From: DATGPD01 sp041398565
Lineage (GTDB): Bacteria; Planctomycetota; UBA1135; UBA2386
Assembly: GCA_041398565.1 (NCBI GenBank)
Contig: JAWKUN010000002.1
Coordinates: 2,170,001 to 2,234,000 of the forward strand
Length of the DNA stretch: 64,000 nucleotides
Reading direction: 5' to 3'
Shown: positions 43,580-53,200 of the stretch, one piece after another
Position numbering within the stretch: the stretch's first letter is position 1
Layout of the letters: each line of letters begins with the position of its first letter
Made by a program: the position numbers and the translations under genes
The notes under the pieces: generated by a model
The model's input: the letters and a program-made list of their open reading frames with translations, nothing else
What the model was told of the DNA's origin: nothing
The model's database searches: none

Positions 43580-45796
43580 ATGGGAACGCTTCGCTCGCTC
43601 GTCCTCCTCGTGGCCCTGACACCCGGCCGGACGCCGGCCCAATTGCATTGGCAGCACGTCGACGCCGTGGAGGGTTGCTACGGACACGCCGCTGCCTACG
43701 ACGCCGCGCGCCAGCGCACGGTCGTCTTCGGTGGCCACGACCACCGGGGTGTCTCGGGGGACACCTGGGAGTGGGACGGCATCGCCTGGACGCATCGCCG
43801 GCCCGCGCACGCGCCCCCGGCACGAGAGGACCACGCCATGGTGTTCGATGCCCAGCGCGGGCGCGTCGTGCTGTTCGGCGGCCGCACCGGCGGCAACCGG
43901 TTCGGCGACACGTGGGAGTGGGATGGAAGCGACTGGACGATGCGGGTTCCGAGCGGCTCGCCCACGGCGCGCCACGGAGCCGGCATGGCGTGGGACGACC
44001 TGCGTGGCGTCGTCGTCGTCTTCGGTGGCAACGATGGCAGTGGATACCGCGACGATACGTGGGAGTGGGACGGCGCGACCTGGACCGAGCGCAACCCGCT
44101 GCACCGGCCGCCGCCGCGCTCCGAGGGTGCACTGACCTTCGCCCGCCACCTCGGCAAGGTCGTGCTCTTCGCCGGCGCTTGTCCGTTCGGAGGGCCGTGC
44201 GCCTACCGCGACACCTGGCTCTGGGACGGGACCGATTGGGCACAGGTTCCGGGTGAGTTCCCCAGCTACGGGCGCTGGGGTCATGCCATCGCCTCCGACG
44301 ACGCGCGCCAGCGGGTCGTCCTGTTCGGCGGCAGCGACGAACCGGGGCACTACTACGACGACACTTGGGAGTTCGACGGCAGCGTCTGGCAGCAGGTGGT
44401 GCCGACGCGCAACTTGCCGGGCCGCGCGGACTACGCGATGGTCTGGGATGCCCGGGCGCAGTCGGTGCTGGTGATCGCCGGGATCGGCTGGACGGCGACG
44501 TTCGGCGACGTCTGGGCGTGGTGGGGGCCGCCGACCTTCCAGTTCTGGTCGCGCCTGTCGGCCGGCGCGCCGCCGGCGCGCGAGTGGCCGGCCTTCGCCT
44601 ACATGGACGCGACCCAGCGCTGCGTGATGTTCGGTGGGCTCTACGGAAGCACCGAGACCTGGGAGTTCGACGGTGCGCTCTGGCGCCTGCGCGAGCCGGC
44701 GGCAGTGCCGCCCGCGACGCTGGGTGCGCAGATGGCGAGCGACGGCCTGCGCTGCTGGCTGGTGACGGGGTGGAGCGGGGCCGAGCTGTGGTGGTGGGAT
44801 GGCTTCACTTGGCAGCGCGCGTTCACCAGCGTCACGCCGCCCGGTGGCGAGGGGCAAGCCCTGACCTTCGACACCGCGCGCCAGGAGCTGGTTCTCCTGA
44901 CTGCGGGCAGCGGCGCGACACCGAGCGCGACCTACGTCTCCGACCGCACCGACTGGCAGCTCCGCCGACCGGTGCATGCACCGCCGCCGCGCACCTACGC
45001 GGCCATGGCCTACGACGCCTCGCGCCAGCGCGTGGTTCTCTACGGAGGCAGCGACGGCATCTCGCCGCGGGCCGACACCTGGGAGTGGGACGGCTCCGAC
45101 TGGACCGAGCGCCAACCCGCGCACGCACCGCCCCCGGCCGCCCGCCATCGGCTGGTGTACGACGTGGCACGTGGGCGCACGGTCCTGCTGGGCGGAGACG
45201 CCGGGACGACGACTTCGCTGTGGGAGTGGGGCGGCGACGACTGGCGCGAGCGCCGCACTGACGCCGGCCCGACCGCGGCGGCACAGCTCGGCGCCGCCTA
45301 TGACCGCGGCCGGCGCGCGGTGGTGGAGTTCGGCGGCTACCCGCCGGAGACCTGGCTCCTGACGCCGGCACACGCCGCCCGGTTCGACGTCATCGGTGCC
45401 GGCTGCCATGGACAGAACGGCGTGCCGACGCTGGCGCTCGCCGGCGGCCAGTTGCCCTGGCTCGGCGACACCCTCTCCGTCGAGGTGAGCAACCTGCCGC
45501 CGGTGCCGTTCCTCGTCCTGTTCCTCGGCGCCTCGCACACGCAGTGGGGGCCGGTACCTCTGCCTGCACGCCTGGATAACCTCGGCATGTCGGGGTGCAC
45601 GCTGCATGTGAGCGGCGAAGTCGTCATTCCGTTGGTCGGGGCGGGTGGGCGGTCGCGCTGGACCCTGACCATCCCGACCGAGCCGGCGCTCGCCGGCGGC
45701 GCCTTCTACAACCAGACCTGGCAGGTGGATTGGCTCGCCAACCCGGGCAACGCGACCGTCAGTGACGCCACCGCGGCGGTGGTGGGCATGCGTTAG
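43580..45796 (+). CDS. Secreted Kelch-repeat beta-propeller protein
   Basis: A 738-residue exported protein, signal peptide to about residue 21. About ten Kelch-type repeats cover residues 25-600; each has a [VL]-[VL]-[FL]-[FY]-G-G segment followed about 10 residues on by D-T-W-E-W-D-G-x-x-W. These fold as beta-propellers that bind proteins or glycans. The C-terminal 140 residues (FDVIGAGCHGQNGVPTLALA to the end) form the secreted-protein C-terminal domain seen widely in Planctomycetota. A purine-rich GGAGAT lies just before the ATG at 43580, one of the few plausible ribosome sites here. The ATG also gives the signal peptide. Confidence 0.85.
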   Translation: MGTLRSLVLLVALTPGRTPAQLHWQHVDAVEGCYGHAAAYDAARQRTVVFGGHDHRGVSGDTWEWDGIAWTHRRPAHAPPAREDHAMVFDAQRGRVVLFGGRTGGNRFGDTWEWDGSDWTMRVPSGSPTARHGAGMAWDDLRGVVVVFGGNDGSGYRDDTWEWDGATWTERNPLHRPPPRSEGALTFARHLGKVVLFAGACPFGGPCAYRDTWLWDGTDWAQVPGEFPSYGRWGHAIASDDARQRVVLFGGSDEPGHYYDDTWEFDGSVWQQVVPTRNLPGRADYAMVWDARAQSVLVIAGIGWTATFGDVWAWWGPPTFQFWSRLSAGAPPAREWPAFAYMDATQRCVMFGGLYGSTETWEFDGALWRLREPAAVPPATLGAQMASDGLRCWLVTGWSGAELWWWDGFTWQRAFTSVTPPGGEGQALTFDTARQELVLLTAGSGATPSATYVSDRTDWQLRRPVHAPPPRTYAAMAYDASRQRVVLYGGSDGISPRADTWEWDGSDWTERQPAHAPPPAARHRLVYDVARGRTVLLGGDAGTTTSLWEWGGDDWRERRTDAGPTAAAQLGAAYDRGRRAVVEFGGYPPETWLLTPAHAARFDVIGAGCHGQNGVPTLALAGGQLPWLGDTLSVEVSNLPPVPFLVLFLGASHTQWGPVPLPARLDNLGMSGCTLHVSGEVVIPLVGAGGRSRWTLTIPTEPALAGGAFYNQTWQVDWLANPGNATVSDATAAVVGMR

Positions 45797-45798
45797 TC

Positions 45799-45823
45799 AC
45801 GCGGCAGGGCGCGGGAGCCGCGT
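45799..45823. terminator. Hairpin between convergent genes
   Basis: ACGCGGC (45799-45805) pairs with GCCGCGT (45817-45823) around 11 nt, starting 2 bp after the Kelch stop codon and before the convergent stop at 45859. No U-tract. Confidence 0.42.
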
Positions 45824-45858
45824 CGCCGGGTGCGCGCGCGAACCCGAACCCTTCGGCT

Positions 45859-47628
45859 CTAACGCCGCTGGCAACCCACGCCCGCGTGCCCGGCGCGCGC
45901 TCGCTCGGGGTTGATTGCGCCCGTCGCTTTCCGCTCCCCTCCATCGCCGTGCGTACCCGCGACCCGCCACGCCTGCGACCGCGCCAGGTTGAACGCGGCC
46001 TCGCGCGACCCGGGGTCGAGCGCGAGCGCACGCAGCCACGCGCGTTCGGCCCCCCGTTCGTCGCCCCAAGCCGCGTGGGCGACACCGAGCACGAGCTGCA
46101 CCTGCCCCGAGTTCGGCACGCGCTCGGCGAGCGCTTCCAACTCCGAGACGACCTCCGGCAGGGGCCTCAGTCGGCCGGCCACTGCGACCAGAGCGGCGCC
46201 GAGCCGAGAGTTCAGGCCGAGCACGCGACGCAAATCGGCGCCGCCATAGACCGGCTGCTCGACGAGTGCGGCGGCGCGCCGGTAGGCCGCGAGAGCGTGC
46301 TCGTAGTGCGTGCGGCGTCGCGCGCGATCGTGGCCATGGCGCACCGCGACCAACGCGTTCCTGCGCTCGATCTGGCCGCGCAGATAGTGCGCTTCGGGGT
46401 GCTGCGGGCAATCGGCCATCGCGCGCGCAGCGATCGCGTCCGGTGAGCGCCAGAGCGGCACCAGCCGTGAACTCACGACAGCGCACGTCGAGGCGAGCGC
46501 CAAGGCCAACGGCATTCGGCAGGGGCCGCTGGCCACCAGCAGGATCGCGAAGCCGAACAGCGCTCCGTAGAGGTAGCGATCGGCGATCGGCCAGTGGCCC
46601 ACGTTGGTGATCCCCAGGACCGGCCCGGCGAGGCCGGCTAGCACGCCGGCACAGCCCAGGCACGCGAGGTCGGATCGCGCGCGCCAGGCCGACCAGACAC
46701 AGGCGACACCACAGGCGAGGAGCGGGAGCAGAGCGACGAGGCCGTACGCGAGTCCGGCGACATCGGGTGGCACCCAGCGGTTCGGCGTCAACCCGAGCCA
46801 TCCGGTCGGGGTGCACGCGAGCGCGGCGGCCAGGTAGCCGCGCATGAGCAACCCCTGCCCACCGCGCACGCGCTCGTCGAGCAGCAGGCCGCGGTCGAAC
46901 CCGCAGCCGAGGTCGCCGAACACCATCGCTCGGGCCAGCAGCCACAGCGCGAGGACCGCGCCGAGGCCCGCGAACCCGACCGTGCGGTTTCGGCGGACGG
47001 CGCGGCCGTGCAGCGCGACCTCGGCTGCCGCGATCCAGAGCAACGTGGCGGCGCCGGTCTCCTTGCTGGCCAGCGCCAGCGCGAAGCCGACCCACGCGAG
47101 CCACGGGAGCGAGGCCGATGCCTGTTTGCGCCAGTGCACCCAGCTCCACAGCGCGAGCAACATCGCACAGCCGGCGAGCGGATCCGCAATCGCCGCCGCC
47201 CATGCCACGCCTTCCACCTGGCAAGGATGCAGCGCGAAGACCGCGACCGCGACGGCCGCCCGCGGCGCAGCGACCGCGAAGTTGCGCAGGATGGCGTAGG
47301 CCAGAATCGTCGATCCGAGGTGCGCGAGCAGCGCGAAGGTGTGCGTGACCCACGGCTCGCCGCCGCCGAGCGCGTGGCCGACGCACAGCGTTGCGCTGGA
47401 GAGCGGGCGCCACAGCGAAGCCTCGGTGCCCCAGAACGGGGCGCGGATCGCATCCCACAGGCCGCTGATGCCGGTGAACCCGGGGCTGTAGAACAGAAGG
47501 TAGAGGTCATCGGCGACGTAGTCGCCGAACAGCGCGGGCAGGAACACGGCGAGAACGCAGCCGCAGACGATCGCGACAGGCAGCAGCGCCCGCACGCGAC
47601 GCGCACGGAGTCGAAGATGCAGCCTCAT
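45859..47628 (-). CDS. TMTC-like polytopic membrane protein with C-terminal TPRs
   Basis: A 589-residue protein with ten or so hydrophobic helices in residues 15-420 and TPR-like helices after about residue 430 (HYEHALAAYRRAAALVEQP; AERAWLRALALDPGSREAAF). The first outer loop has GDYVADDLYLLF, the acidic motif of GT-C O-mannosyltransferases. HPCQVEGVAWAAAIADPLAG and WPIADRYLYGALFGFAIL match the TMTC/DUF1736-type proteins. Such proteins are thought to attach mannose to exported proteins; this is inferred. The ATG at 47628 precedes the first helix directly; an in-frame start at 47799 adds a basic leader. Confidence 0.78.
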   Translation of the reverse strand: MRLHLRLRARRVRALLPVAIVCGCVLAVFLPALFGDYVADDLYLLFYSPGFTGISGLWDAIRAPFWGTEASLWRPLSSATLCVGHALGGGEPWVTHTFALLAHLGSTILAYAILRNFAVAAPRAAVAVAVFALHPCQVEGVAWAAAIADPLAGCAMLLALWSWVHWRKQASASLPWLAWVGFALALASKETGAATLLWIAAAEVALHGRAVRRNRTVGFAGLGAVLALWLLARAMVFGDLGCGFDRGLLLDERVRGGQGLLMRGYLAAALACTPTGWLGLTPNRWVPPDVAGLAYGLVALLPLLACGVACVWSAWRARSDLACLGCAGVLAGLAGPVLGITNVGHWPIADRYLYGALFGFAILLVASGPCRMPLALALASTCAVVSSRLVPLWRSPDAIAARAMADCPQHPEAHYLRGQIERRNALVAVRHGHDRARRRTHYEHALAAYRRAAALVEQPVYGGADLRRVLGLNSRLGAALVAVAGRLRPLPEVVSELEALAERVPNSGQVQLVLGVAHAAWGDERGAERAWLRALALDPGSREAAFNLARSQAWRVAGTHGDGGERKATGAINPERARAGHAGVGCQRR

Positions 47629-48103
47629 CGCGATGGCCTCCGCGCCGTGTCGGGGCTCGGACTGGTGCGCGGATGCGCCCTGCGGACGCGCCGGCGTCGA
47701 CGGGCGCCACGCACGAAGAACGACGCGAGCAAGCGAACCTCCCGCGAGCTGCGAGCAACCAGGGGGCACGCGCGCAGCTGCAAGTGCGATGCCGCACACC
47801 CGCGCACGACCCGGGATCCCGCCGGCGTGGTCGAGAGAGAGCGCACGCGCGCATGTGTGCGCGCCAGGCGACCCGCTTACTTGCTACGCCGGAGGAACGA
47901 GCGACCGCCGGACGACACAGGGGTCGTCGGTTGTCGTGTCATCCATACCGACGAGCGCGGCGCAGAAGACCGCTGCGCAAGTCGTGACCTCGTACATGGC
48001 AGCGCGTCACGGGGTCGGCAACCGAACGCCCCACGGTGACCGAGCTCTCGGGAAAACGCGTAGCGAAAGCGCAAGTTGGTGTCAGACACCATCGCGTGGG
48101 TTG
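47629..48103. other. 475-bp gene-free region
   Basis: Between the TMTC-like start (47628, minus) and the stop of the sigma-fusion gene (48104, minus). I see no gene, tRNA or clear promoter. The only feature is the perfect palindrome TGGTGTCAGACACCA at 48077-48091 and a loose GCGC-rich hairpin near 47845-47865. Confidence 0.6.
48077..48091. repeat. Palindrome TGGTGTCAGACACCA
   Basis: A 7-bp perfect inverted repeat with a single central base (TGGTGTC-A-GACACCA), 13 bp downstream of the sigma-fusion stop at 48104 on the minus strand. It could be a dispersed extragenic palindrome, or a short transcript-end hairpin. I see only one copy in this window. Confidence 0.6.
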
Positions 48104-51034
48104 TCAGTTCCGGGTGCGCAGCTCGATCGTCGCCTGCGCCTGGCCTGTCTCGATCACGTCGAGCTGCGTCTCGCCGGCGAACGACGCCTCGGCGGTTGCG
48201 CGCACGGTGTAGCGACCCGGGCCCAGCGTGGCGTTCATCACGACACCGTGTGCGCGCGGCCGCGCGTTGGCACGCAGCACCACCTCGTCCTCCACGTCGA
48301 GCACCTCGAGCGGCACGCTGTCGGCGACGGCGCCCGCCGGCAACCGGCACGTGACTTCCGTGGCGACGCCGCCGCGCGCCGTCAGCTCCAGTTTCGTCAC
48401 CTCGTCGACGCGGATGGCGAACGGCCGGCGCACGGCGGCGATGCCCTTGCCCACGACCTGCAGCACGTAGTCGCCTGCGGCCCAAGGGCCACCGATGGCG
48501 CGACGATCCTGGAAGCGGACGAAGTCGACGTAGGCCCCCTGGTCGTCGGCAATGGTGGCGGTTGCCCCGTCCACAGCCTCGGCCACCGCGGCGTCGTCGG
48601 CGGCGACTTCGACCACGAGGGTGCCGCCGTGGGCGAAGGCGACAGTTCCGAGGTCCCAGGTCTCGCCCGGAGCCACATCGCGTCGCAGGCGGATCGGCGC
48701 CAGGCCGGAAGTCTTCAGGGCGAGGCGTAGCTCGCCGGGTGGGTAAGGCCCGACGTCGAAGGCCCCGGTCGCGGGGTCGAGGGTCTCCAGGTCGCCGCCC
48801 GCGCCAGGCTGCAGCACCTGGATCTCGACGTTCGGACAGGGCTTGCCGTCGACGCCGACCGCGACGCCCCGGACGCGGACCCAAGCGATCGAGGGCATGC
48901 GTACGGTGAGTTCGTCGTCGCTAGGCACGACGGCGCGCAAGACCATCTCGCACATGGAGTGGCGACGCACCTCGATGCGGATCGGCGTGCCAGCCGCGCA
49001 GTTCTCGAGCCGGAAGCGTCCGTCCTCGCCGGAAGTCGCGTGGCTCGACCAGTGTGTGGAGCTCTCGTGCCCGGGTTCGACCCGCGCCCGCAGGTGCGCG
49101 CGGGCGATCGGTCGGCCGTCGTCCCCGACCACGCGGCCGCGAAGTACGAGGCCCGCCGACAGCACGGGGTCCCAGCGCAGGGCTTGTCCAGGCGAGCCCT
49201 GCAGTGTCGTCGTCGCGCGTCCGAGGTCGTGGTCGACGGCCGCCGTCAACTCGCCGACCGGCAGACCGGTGAACGCGAACGTGCCGGTCGCGTCGGTGGT
49301 GCGTTGCTGGCTGACGGGGCTGAGCCACTCGCCGATGCGAACGCTCGCGCCGGCCACGCCGTTTCCGCCGGCGTCGCGCACCTTGCCCGACAGCATCACG
49401 CCGGGTTGCAAGTGGACGGTCACCTCGCGTCGCTCGCCCGCCGCGACGTCGAACGTGTCTTGCCACGGAGCCAGGTTCGGCACCAGCACCGTGCAAGGAA
49501 GCTGGCCGGCCGGCAAGCTCGTCGCAGCGAAGCGGCCGTGCCGGTCGGTGCGTACGACCGTCGGTCGGGGTCCCATCGCCTGGGTACCGTCGGCGAGGCG
49601 GCGGTTGTCCTGGCGCTCGCTGCCGACCCGTACGGTCGCGCCGAGGACCGGCTGTCCGTCGGGCCCGAACACCATGCCCGTCACCGTGGCAGCGGGCTGC
49701 GACAAGACCAGGCGCAGCTCGACGCGGGCGCCGTCGCTGGCGGTGACCGTGTGCATCGGCGAGGCACTGTAGGCGGGGGCGCGGGCACCGATGTGGCAGC
49801 GTCCCGACATCGAACGGAGGGCGAAGGTCCCGTCGGTGGCACTGCGACCGACGACGTGGCCCTCGCGTCCCGACCAGTCGGCGGCGACGATCTCGGCGTC
49901 GGCCACCGGCGCACCGGTGGCGTCGACGACGATCCCGTGCGCGTCGATCCCACGCGCCACGGTGAGTTCGACGACCGTCTCGCGATCCGCGTGCACCTCG
50001 CCCCGGCGGCTCGCGGCGAGATCGGGGCGCAGCGCGAGGACGATCGTCGTCCCGGGCGCTTGGTCGGCGAAGCGCGTCTCACCGTTGGCGTCGGTACGGC
50101 CGCGCGGGCTCGACCATGCGCCGGCATCGCCGTCGCGGGCGAGTTCGATCTCGACACCAGCGGCCGGGGAGCCGTCGTGGAACAGTGTGCGCACGAGGAG
50201 CGAGCCTGAGCGGGTCGTTTCGCCGGCGAGTGGGGTGCGACGTGCCGCGACTTCGGCGGTGGACGCTTTCGCTTCGGGTGTGGGGCGTGCGAGGCGCGCT
50301 TCGAGCGGGGCAGGCCCTGCGGCCGGCGTGGCAGGATCGTTCGGCGGGTCGGACGGCGACTGGCTACCCATCCAGATGGTGAAGGCGACGACGCCGGCGA
50401 CGACGACGGCGGCCAGCGCGTGGCGCATAGAAAGGCTCATCAGCATCACTCCAGCGGTGAAGGAGGGGGAGGCGGCGCAGTCGGCCGCCAGGAGACTCTT
50501 TCGCGTCAGGGGCAGCAGCAGCGCGCACCACGCGCGGCGGTCGCCCCCGGCGTGATGGTCGAGGCGCAGGCGCAACTCGGCGAGCGCGCGCCGGTGCCGC
50601 GTGCGCACGGTTTCCACCGGCAGGCCGAGACGACGGGCGATGGCGCGCGGGGGAAGGTCTTCGTACCAGCGCAGCAACACCACGGTCCGGTAGGGCTCTG
50701 CGAGGTCGATCACCGCCCGCGTGATGGCGGCCCGCAGCGCCTCGCGCTCGACGATCGCGGCCGTCGAAGGCAACTGCTCCGACCGCGCCGCCGCGCGCTG
50801 CCGCAGGGACTCGCGCCGGTCGCTGCGCACCCGTCGGCCGGCGATGCGTCGCGCAACGGTGACGAGCCAGTCGCGCAGGGAGTCGGCCGTGACCGCACGC
50901 GTGCACGCCGCCATCCAGGTCTGCTGGGCCACGTCGTCTGCTGCGTGCGCGTCCCGCAAGAGCCGGCGCGCCAGGCGGCGGACGAAACCGTCGTGCGCCA
51001 GGATCAAGTCGGGGTCGATCGCTCGTGCTCGCAT
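48104..51034 (-). CDS. Transmembrane ECF sigma factor fused to carboxypeptidase-regulatory-like repeats
   Basis: A 976-residue protein. Residues about 13-80 are sigma-70 region 2 (HAADDVAQQTWMAACTRA, DWLVTVARRIAGRRVRSDRR). Residues 104-157 are region 4 with a helix-turn-helix (LRWYEDLPPRAIARRLGLPV, ETVRTRHRRALAELRLRL). Residues 206-222 form one TM helix. The remaining 740 residues are a Pro/Ala linker and about seven CarboxypepD_reg beta-sandwiches that would lie outside the membrane. No separate anti-sigma gene is next to it. Fused ECF factors are known in Planctomycetota; here signal input and promoter recognition are probably in one chain. A start at the MSLSMRHALAAV near the TM could also yield the repeat part alone. 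Confidence 0.85.
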   Translation of the reverse strand: MRARAIDPDLILAHDGFVRRLARRLLRDAHAADDVAQQTWMAACTRAVTADSLRDWLVTVARRIAGRRVRSDRRESLRQRAAARSEQLPSTAAIVEREALRAAITRAVIDLAEPYRTVVLLRWYEDLPPRAIARRLGLPVETVRTRHRRALAELRLRLDHHAGGDRRAWCALLLPLTRKSLLAADCAASPSFTAGVMLMSLSMRHALAAVVVAGVVAFTIWMGSQSPSDPPNDPATPAAGPAPLEARLARPTPEAKASTAEVAARRTPLAGETTRSGSLLVRTLFHDGSPAAGVEIELARDGDAGAWSSPRGRTDANGETRFADQAPGTTIVLALRPDLAASRRGEVHADRETVVELTVARGIDAHGIVVDATGAPVADAEIVAADWSGREGHVVGRSATDGTFALRSMSGRCHIGARAPAYSASPMHTVTASDGARVELRLVLSQPAATVTGMVFGPDGQPVLGATVRVGSERQDNRRLADGTQAMGPRPTVVRTDRHGRFAATSLPAGQLPCTVLVPNLAPWQDTFDVAAGERREVTVHLQPGVMLSGKVRDAGGNGVAGASVRIGEWLSPVSQQRTTDATGTFAFTGLPVGELTAAVDHDLGRATTTLQGSPGQALRWDPVLSAGLVLRGRVVGDDGRPIARAHLRARVEPGHESSTHWSSHATSGEDGRFRLENCAAGTPIRIEVRRHSMCEMVLRAVVPSDDELTVRMPSIAWVRVRGVAVGVDGKPCPNVEIQVLQPGAGGDLETLDPATGAFDVGPYPPGELRLALKTSGLAPIRLRRDVAPGETWDLGTVAFAHGGTLVVEVAADDAAVAEAVDGATATIADDQGAYVDFVRFQDRRAIGGPWAAGDYVLQVVGKGIAAVRRPFAIRVDEVTKLELTARGGVATEVTCRLPAGAVADSVPLEVLDVEDEVVLRANARPRAHGVVMNATLGPGRYTVRATAEASFAGETQLDVIETGQAQATIELRTRN

Positions 51035-51211
51035 CGGTGGGGCCACAACGCAGAGTACCCGTGCCAGGGCGATCCGGTTCACGTGGCCCGCGTTCGGGCT
51101 CGCCTTGGTTGCCGAGGCCGCGACGAGGGCTCCGGCCGGTGGCGTGCCCCGGGGCACGCGTGGCCGGGTCGCCTGGTCGCCGAGCGACGGCCTGGGGCCG
51201 AGGCGCGCGCG

Positions 51212-53200
51212 TCAGCGCAAGCTCGACTCGACCAGCTCGAGCGTCTCGCCTTCGACGAGGTCTCGCACGAGCACGAGCCCGAGGCCCGGGGCATAGAACT
51301 TCAGCTCGACCCCGTGCGGTGCCAGGGGGTTCCACTCCGCGGTCTGCACGCAGCCCGTGAGCGCGGCGCCCTCGCCGACTTGCAGCGTGACGTCGACCGC
51401 GACGACCGCGGCCATGTCCTCGGCCGCCGACCTGTAGAACTCCTGGTGGTAGGACTGGCCCGCGCGTGGCGCGGCCGGCATCTGGTATCCGGGCTGCGCG
51501 ACGTGGCCGACGCTGGCGACGTCGCGCCCGGCTTCCCACGAGCCCTCGTGCGTGATCTCGAGCAGGTTGCCTTGCTCGTCGTAGTGGTAGTTGTCGACGT
51601 CTTCGCCCATGTACCAGACGTTGCCGGCGTCGTCCTGGGCGTACCAGTCGCGCGTGTCCTCGTGCAGGCGACCCTCGACTTCGACACGGTCGCGGACGAC
51701 GAGGCACACCACGCCGAGCACCTCGCGCGTCGTCGACAGTACCTCCACGGTGGTGGTCTCCACGCCCGTGTCGGTCTCCTTCTCGTAGCTCCAAGTGGCG
51801 CCCGGCGGCAGTGGCAGCAGCGGATGGTCGACACGCGTCGGGTCGGAGAAGCGCGCGGCCGCGAAGTCCGGGATCGCGCCCGGCCCACGGTAGAACCCGG
51901 CGACGTGGTCGACCGTCTCGTCGGCGTGGAGCGCCTGCTCCTGCACCACGCCGACGCCCGGAGCGTAGAACTTGTATTCGAGCGCATCGGGCGCCAGCGG
52001 GCTCCACTCGAGGGTCTGCAGGCAGTCGGAGTGGGCGACACCGTGGTCGAGTTCGAGCTCGACTCCGGTCGCGACGACGATCGCCATGTCCTCGGCCGCG
52101 CCGTCGTAGAACTCCTGATGGTAGCCCTCGCCGACGGTGGGCACGGCCGGCAGGAGGTGCCCAGGGGCTGCGGTCGAGCCCAGGCCGGCGACATCGCGGC
52201 CTGCTTCCCACGAACCCTCGTGGTCGATCTCGAGCAGGTTGCCCTCGTCGTCGTAGTGGTAGTTGTCGACGGCTTCGCCCATGTACCAGACGTTGCCAGC
52301 GTCGTCCTGCGCGTACCAGTCGCGCGTGTCCTCGTGCAGCAGACCCTCGCGAAACACGCGGTCGCGCACCTCGAGGCAGGCGATCCCCATCACGCTCTTG
52401 GACTCGCCGGTGCGCTCGACCACGATCGTCTCGTTGCCGTCGTCGCTGCGGCCGACGTGAACCGCCACCGTGTCGGCAGGGAAAGGCGCATGGCGCGCGT
52501 CGACCTGCGTCGGGTTGGAGAAGGTCGCGGCGGCGAAGGCCGGCACGGAGTCGGATCCCGGTCGGAAGCTACCGACCAGCGCGTTCTCCTCGAGGGTGTT
52601 CGGGTCGCGCTCGAGGACCAGGCCGAGGCCCGGCGCGAAGAACTTGTGCACGCCCGTCGACGGCGCGAGCGTGGAGGAGTCGAGCACCTGCAGGCAACGC
52701 AGCTGGCGGCCGTCGCCGAGCTCGACCGGCACATCCAGAGCCACGACTTCGCCGAGGTCCTCGGCGACGCCGGGATAGAACTCCTCGTGGTACCTGGCGC
52801 CGGGTCGGGGGGCGGCCGGCATGATGAACCCGGGTCGTGCCGGCGTGCCGATGCCGGCGATGTCCTTGCCCGCCTCCCAGGCGCCCTCGTGATCGGTGCC
52901 GGTCAGGTTGCCCTCGTCGTCGTACTGGTGGTTGTCGACGTCTTCACCCATGTACCAGACGTTGCCGGCGTCGTCCTGCGCGTACCAATCGCGCGTGTCC
53001 TCGATCAGCAGGCCGTTCTCGAACACCTGGTCGTGCACCACGACGCAGAGGATCCCGGCGACCACGCGGGTGTCCGAGGTGATCTCGAGGACCTCGGTCT
53101 CGATGACGTCGCCCGTCCGGCTGACGAAGGTGTGCGCCAGGCCCGGCCGCAGCGGGAAGTGGCTGTTGTCGACGACCGTGGGGCGGGTGAAGCTGGCGAG
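51212..53200 (-). repeat. Three in-gene repeats of about 672 bp
   Basis: The segments around 51588, 52260 and 52931 are nearly identical over 70-80 bp (the TRDWYAQDDAGNVW coding stretch) and are spaced about 672 bp apart. Similarity fades between them. The DNA-level conservation suggests fairly recent duplication or gene conversion. Confidence 0.75.
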
